From NCBI GenBank assembly GCA_947169115.1, contig CAMVOK010000012.1:1-64000 (forward strand): a DNA stretch of 64,000 nt, written 5' to 3'. The position numbers were made by a program, and so were the translations under genes. How positions within the stretch are numbered: the stretch's first letter is position 1; every line of letters starts with the position of its first letter. The DNA is from an uncultured Prevotellaceae bacterium (GTDB taxonomy: Bacteria; Bacteroidota; Bacteroidia; Bacteroidales; Bacteroidaceae). Shown here piece after piece: positions 60,332-64,000 of the stretch. The notes beneath the pieces were generated by a model that saw nothing but the letters and a program-made list of their open reading frames with translations, made no database searches and had not been told where the DNA came from.

Positions 60332-63202
60332 TCAGTGTGCCTCCAGCCAGTTCTGGCCCCATCCGCAGTCGGCTACCAGTGGCACGCTGAGTTGGCAGGC
60401 TGCCTGCATCTCTTCGATAACCATCTGTTGCAGACGTTCTTTTTCCTCGGGTAATACTGAGAAGTTCAGTTCGTCGTGTACTTGCAGTATCATTTTGCTC
60501 TTGAAACCATCGCTGATGAGGCGGCGATAGACGCGCACCATGGCTATTTTGATGATGTCGGCAGCTGTGCCTTGTATGGGTGCATTTATGGCGTTTCGTT
60601 CGGCATATCCGCGTACCACGCTGTTGTGGCTGTTGATGTCGGGCAGAACGAGCCGACGATGGAACAGCGTTTCTGTGAAACCGCGTTCGCGAGCCATCTG
60701 GATGCTCTTGTCCATGTATTCGCGTACCTTTGGGTAGGTCAGGAAATAGCCGTCAATGAGTTCCTTGGCCTCCGTGCGACTACAGCCGATGCGTTCTGCC
60801 AGTCCGAAGGCACTAATGCCGTAGATGATACCGAAGTTGGCCGTTTTGGCCTTACGACGTTCGTCACTGGAGACCTCGTCTATGGCTTTGTGGAATATTT
60901 TGGCAGCCGTGGCAGCATGGATGTCGTGACCGGTTCTGAAGGCTTCCAGCAGGTTCTCATCCTGACTCAGATGAGCCATGATGCGCAGCTCTATCTGGCT
61001 GTAGTCGGCCGAGAAGAACTCCTGTCCGGGTTCTGGGATAAAGGCTTTACGAACTTCCTTTCCCTCAGCGTCTCGTACAGGTATGTTCTGCAGATTGGGG
61101 TTACTGCTGCTGAGGCGACCTGTCTGTGCTACGGTCTGATTGAACGAGGTATGGATGTGACCCGTTTCGGGGTTTATGAGCTGTGGCAGGGCATCGATGT
61201 ACGTGCCAAGTAGCTTTTTCAGACCGCGATAAGCCAGTATCTTCTCTACGGCAGGATGCTTGGAACGTAGTGACTCTAATACCTCTTCTGAGGTCACATA
61301 CTGCCCCGTCTTTGTCTTTTTGGGTTTGTCTGTGATGTGGAGCCTGTCGAAAAGCACTTCGCCTACCTGTTTGGGGGAAGATATGTTGAAGTCGGGTATG
61401 CCTGTCAACTGGTGAACCTCCTCCTCTATCTGTGTCATGCGTTCCGTGAAGAGACGGCTCGTCTCTCTGAGTCCCTCAATATCTATGCACACGCCGTTTC
61501 GCTCCATGTAGGCTAAAACGGGCATCAGGGGCATTTCCACGTCGTAGAACAGCTTATCCTGCCCTAGAGCAGTCAATCGTGGCCGTAAGACGTTCCACAA
61601 TCGTAGTGTCACGTCGGCATCCTCGCAGGCATATACATAAACCTCCTCGGGCGAGAGTTCAGCCATGTTTTTTTGTCCTTTCCCTTTTGCTCCTTGCCCC
61701 TTGCCCCTTGCTCCTATCAATTCCTCGATATGTATGGTCTGGTAGTTGAGCAGTGTTTCGGCCATGTAGTCCATGCCATGATGCAGTTCGGGACTTATCA
61801 GGTAATGGGCAATCATGGTATCTACCATGGGACCACGGAGCTGTACGCCGTGGTTCTGCAAGACCATGAGGTCGTATTTCAGGTTCTGTCCTATCTTCTG
61901 TATCTCGGATTCATATACGGGACGGAACGCCTCTACTACCCTACTCGCCCCCTCTGCATCTTGTGGCACGGGCACGTACCATGCTTGTCCCTCGCGGATG
62001 GCAAAGGAGAGACCTACAAGCCGTGCACGCATGGCCTCTGTTGAGGTAGTTTCGGTGTCGAGTGAAATAGCCTCGGCTTTCAGGAGCGTGTCGCGTAGGT
62101 TGGCCATGGCCTCGGGCGTGTCCACAAGTTGGTAGTCGGGATTGAGATCGCGGTAGGTTTGGCGTGTAGAAGCCCCCTCCAACTCCCCCAAAAGGGGGAG
62201 GGAATCGCCACCCGATTTCTCCGTTTTCTCTGTCTTCTCTGTGCCCTCTGTGTAATCCCTGAAAAGGTCGAGTTGTCCATTGGGTGCCTGCTGCTTCTTT
62301 GTCTTGCCTTTCTCTGTGTCCTCTTTCTTCTCTGCGTGCTCTGTGCGCTTCGCCAGAAGCGACCGAAACTCCAGTTCTTCGTACAACTGTTTCAACGCAT
62401 CCATGTCCACTTCTTCTACAGCCAGTGAGGACATATCGAGTTGGATGGGAACATCAGTCTTGATGGTGGCGAGCCACTTCGAGAATTGTATCTGTTCGCG
62501 GTTGTCCTCAACCTTCTGCCGCATGGCACCTTTCAGTTCGTCGGTGCGTTCCAGAAGATTCTCTATCGAGCCGAACTGTTGGATGAGTTTCTGGGCTGTC
62601 TTCTCCCCTACTCCAGGGCAACCAGGAATGTTGTCGCTGGCATCGCCCATCAGTCCCAGCATGTCTATGACCTGCTTGCAATCCGTCAGTCCATATTTTG
62701 CTTTAACCTCTTCGGGACCAAGCACTTCTGCTTCTTTCATACCCAGACTGGGGCGGTACATGTTCACGTGCTCCGTTACCAGTTGGGCATAGTCTTTATC
62801 GGGAGTCATCATGTAGGTTTGAATGCCCTGTTGGTCGGCTTGCTGCGATAGTGTACCGATGACGTCGTCTGCCTCAAATCCCTGTACTTCCAGTATGGGA
62901 ATACGGTAGGCTGCCAGTATTTTCTTTATATAGGGAACGGCCACGCGGATGGCCTCTGGTGTTTCTTCTCGCTGTGCCTTGTACTGGGGGTAAGCCTCGT
63001 GGCGGAACGTAGGACCGCTGGGGTCGAAGGCTACGCCCAAATGGGTTGGTTGTTCCTTCTGCAACACCTCTTCCAACGTATTTACAAACCCCATGATGGC
63101 CGATGTGTTCAGCCCCTTGGAGTTTATCCGTGGGTTTTTGATAAAGGCATAATAAGCTCTAAAAATCAGTGCGTATGCATCGAGCAGGAACAGTTTTTCC
63201 AT
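60332..63202 (-). CDS. polA: DNA polymerase I
   Basis: PolA fills gaps and removes primers in repair and replication. The 956-residue protein has the three domains. A 5'-nuclease at 1-290 includes DAYALIFRAYYAF and GFEADDVIGTLS. A 3'-5' exonuclease has ISLDTETTSTE, NLKYDLMVL and YACEDADVTLRLW, so its active site is intact. The polymerase has motif A FSADYSQIELRIMAHLS, motif B RRKAKTANFGIIYGIS and motif C LQVHDELNFSV. Two stretches look repeat-derived: residues 333-345 (a family 2 hairpin at 62171-62202), and about 497-510 (GARGKGQGAKGKGQ), inside the exonuclease domain. Both keep frame. Confidence 0.98.
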   Translation of the reverse strand: MEKLFLLDAYALIFRAYYAFIKNPRINSKGLNTSAIMGFVNTLEEVLQKEQPTHLGVAFDPSGPTFRHEAYPQYKAQREETPEAIRVAVPYIKKILAAYRIPILEVQGFEADDVIGTLSQQADQQGIQTYMMTPDKDYAQLVTEHVNMYRPSLGMKEAEVLGPEEVKAKYGLTDCKQVIDMLGLMGDASDNIPGCPGVGEKTAQKLIQQFGSIENLLERTDELKGAMRQKVEDNREQIQFSKWLATIKTDVPIQLDMSSLAVEEVDMDALKQLYEELEFRSLLAKRTEHAEKKEDTEKGKTKKQQAPNGQLDLFRDYTEGTEKTEKTEKSGGDSLPLLGELEGASTRQTYRDLNPDYQLVDTPEAMANLRDTLLKAEAISLDTETTSTEAMRARLVGLSFAIREGQAWYVPVPQDAEGASRVVEAFRPVYESEIQKIGQNLKYDLMVLQNHGVQLRGPMVDTMIAHYLISPELHHGMDYMAETLLNYQTIHIEELIGARGKGQGAKGKGQKNMAELSPEEVYVYACEDADVTLRLWNVLRPRLTALGQDKLFYDVEMPLMPVLAYMERNGVCIDIEGLRETSRLFTERMTQIEEEVHQLTGIPDFNISSPKQVGEVLFDRLHITDKPKKTKTGQYVTSEEVLESLRSKHPAVEKILAYRGLKKLLGTYIDALPQLINPETGHIHTSFNQTVAQTGRLSSSNPNLQNIPVRDAEGKEVRKAFIPEPGQEFFSADYSQIELRIMAHLSQDENLLEAFRTGHDIHAATAAKIFHKAIDEVSSDERRKAKTANFGIIYGISAFGLAERIGCSRTEAKELIDGYFLTYPKVREYMDKSIQMARERGFTETLFHRRLVLPDINSHNSVVRGYAERNAINAPIQGTAADIIKIAMVRVYRRLISDGFKSKMILQVHDELNFSVLPEEKERLQQMVIEEMQAACQLSVPLVADCGWGQNWLEAH
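62171..62202. repeat. GC-rich hairpin repeat, family 2, copy C inside polA
   Basis: AGCCCCCTCCAACTCCCCC followed by AAAAGGGGGAGGG, matching 53278-53306. It encodes SLPLLGELEGA in the linker between the 5'-nuclease and exonuclease domains. Confidence 0.8.
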
Positions 63203-63223
63203 GGTATTATATGTATTTCACTT

Positions 63224-63231
63224 CAAATTTA
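63224..63231 (-). promoter_or_regulatory. -7 promoter box of polA
   Basis: The minus strand reads TAAATTTG, giving a start near 63217 and a short leader to the ATG at 63202. Confidence 0.45.
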
Positions 63232-63275
63232 GGTAAAATAAATGGAAGTAGGATAAAATTTTAGGTTTTATTTCG

Positions 63276-63283
63276 TATTTTTG
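63276..63283 (+). promoter_or_regulatory. -7 promoter box of the polyprenyl synthetase gene
   Basis: TATTTTTG, followed by the ATG at 63304. Confidence 0.5.
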
Positions 63284-63303
63284 TGGTCAAAGAATGTAAA
63301 AAC

Positions 63304-64000
63304 ATGGATAGACTGACAGAGATACGCCGCCCCATAGAAGATGAATTAAAGGCTTATAGAAGACTGTTTGAGAAGACTCTGACCACAGAGAATCCTCTGC
63401 TACAGATGGCACTCAATCACCTGTTGAAACGACAGGGTAAGATGATGAGGCCCATGCTGGTTCTACTGGCTGCAAAATATGTGGGTGAGGTGAACGATGC
63501 TGTGCTGCATGCTGCTGTTTCATTGGAATTATTACATACAGCCAGTTTGGTGCATGACGATGTGGTGGACGAGAGCGACCGTCGTAGGGGTCAGAAGTCA
63601 GTGAATGCCTTGCTGGATAACAAGGCAGCAGTGCTTGTTGGTGATTTTCTTCTTTCAAAGGCTCTTTACCACGCTGCTGCAACAGGTAGCCAGCAGGTAG
63701 TAACATGGGTATCAGAACTTGGTCAAATTCTCTCGGATGGTGAACTCCTTCAACTCGCAAATCTTGACAAAACAGAAATATCAGAGGCTGACTATTTTGA
63801 GGTAATACGAAAGAAGACGGCATCTTTGTTCGAAACTTGTGCCAAGGCTGGTGCTATGTTGGCTAAGGGTAGGGAAGAGGATATCGATAATATGTCGAAG
63901 TACGGAGAATACGTGGGAATGTGTTTCCAGGTGCGTGATGATATTTTTGATTACGATGCCAATTACGACGTGGGAAAACCCAGTGGAAACGACATGAAGG
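63304..64000 (+). CDS. Polyprenyl synthetase, truncated by the window edge
   Basis: These enzymes extend isoprenyl diphosphates, giving quinone side chains or carrier lipids. The visible 232 residues begin MDRLTEIRRPIEDELKAYRR and include MMRPMLVLLAAKYVG, the first aspartate-rich motif LVHDDVVDESDRRRG and the second one CFQVRDDIFDYD, just before the edge. The C-terminal third is outside the window. Length and pattern fit octaprenyl or heptaprenyl diphosphate synthase-like enzymes, but chain length cannot be read. Confidence 0.9.
   Translation, partial: MDRLTEIRRPIEDELKAYRRLFEKTLTTENPLLQMALNHLLKRQGKMMRPMLVLLAAKYVGEVNDAVLHAAVSLELLHTASLVHDDVVDESDRRRGQKSVNALLDNKAAVLVGDFLLSKALYHAAATGSQQVVTWVSELGQILSDGELLQLANLDKTEISEADYFEVIRKKTASLFETCAKAGAMLAKGREEDIDNMSKYGEYVGMCFQVRDDIFDYDANYDVGKPSGNDMK

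Overview
The window reads as a chromosomal segment of a Bacteroidota bacterium, most likely Prevotella in the broad sense (Prevotellaceae). The reasons are the TAnnTTTG (-7) promoter boxes in front of most transcription units, the Bacteroidota-only families DUF4271 and DUF4294, secreted proteins ending in the type IX-like 'DLQGRR...GIY' tail, meso-diaminopimelate dehydrogenase, and intergenic low-complexity tracts of the kind common in Prevotella. No rRNA, canonical tRNA, integrase, transposase or CRISPR array was found.

Layout. 1-4.9 kb: an uncharacterised pair, a DUF234-type AAA ATPase, nadA and a SPOUT RNA methyltransferase. 4.9-10.8 kb: a minus-strand run of secreted proteins of unknown function, headed by two short paralogues. 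10.8-11.6 kb: a 6S-RNA-like structured region and an orphan antitoxin with a toxin stump. 11.6-14.1 kb: diaminopimelate dehydrogenase and a C1B peptidase. 14.2-25.4 kb: a 3,582-residue secreted multidomain protein and a companion lipoprotein. 25.5-30.8 kb: an apparent operon metK, LOG, DUF4271, hemD, rnpA, yidD, tatD. 31.4-37.2 kb: a carbohydrate cluster (BNR_4 beta-propeller protein, nucleoside hydrolase-P-loop kinase fusion, fucose isomerase-like protein). 37.2-39.9 kb: mutS. 40-45.4 kb: an accessory island (EVE-like/HD protein, EVE/PD-(D/E)XK nuclease, WYL regulator, Bro-N/Fic fusion). 45.5-51.3 kb: a TonB-like protein, a sugar MFS transporter and a DUF5107/TPR protein. 51.4-64 kb: transglutaminase lipoprotein, lgt, ychF, a regulator plus transmembrane Ser/Thr kinase pair, gdhA, a GH27 galactosidase, polA and a truncated polyprenyl synthetase.

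What stands out. (i) The 40-44 kb island looks like a modification-sensing restriction module: two EVE-domain genes carry the same 17-bp box at exactly the same distance from their -7 elements, and a WYL regulator sits beside them. (ii) A signal-peptide-bearing fusion joins a nucleoside hydrolase to a zeta-toxin-like P-loop kinase. (iii) GC-rich hairpin repeats and AT-rich mini-repeats are dispersed through the window and repeatedly run in frame into genes (ddh, yidD, lgt, polA, DUF5107, MFS, several signal peptides), adding residues or replacing starts. (iv) A G8 tract lies exactly in the transmembrane segment of the Ser/Thr kinase. (v) Several promoters come as near-identical modules shared by unrelated genes. 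Functions are assigned by reading motifs; no database search was run.
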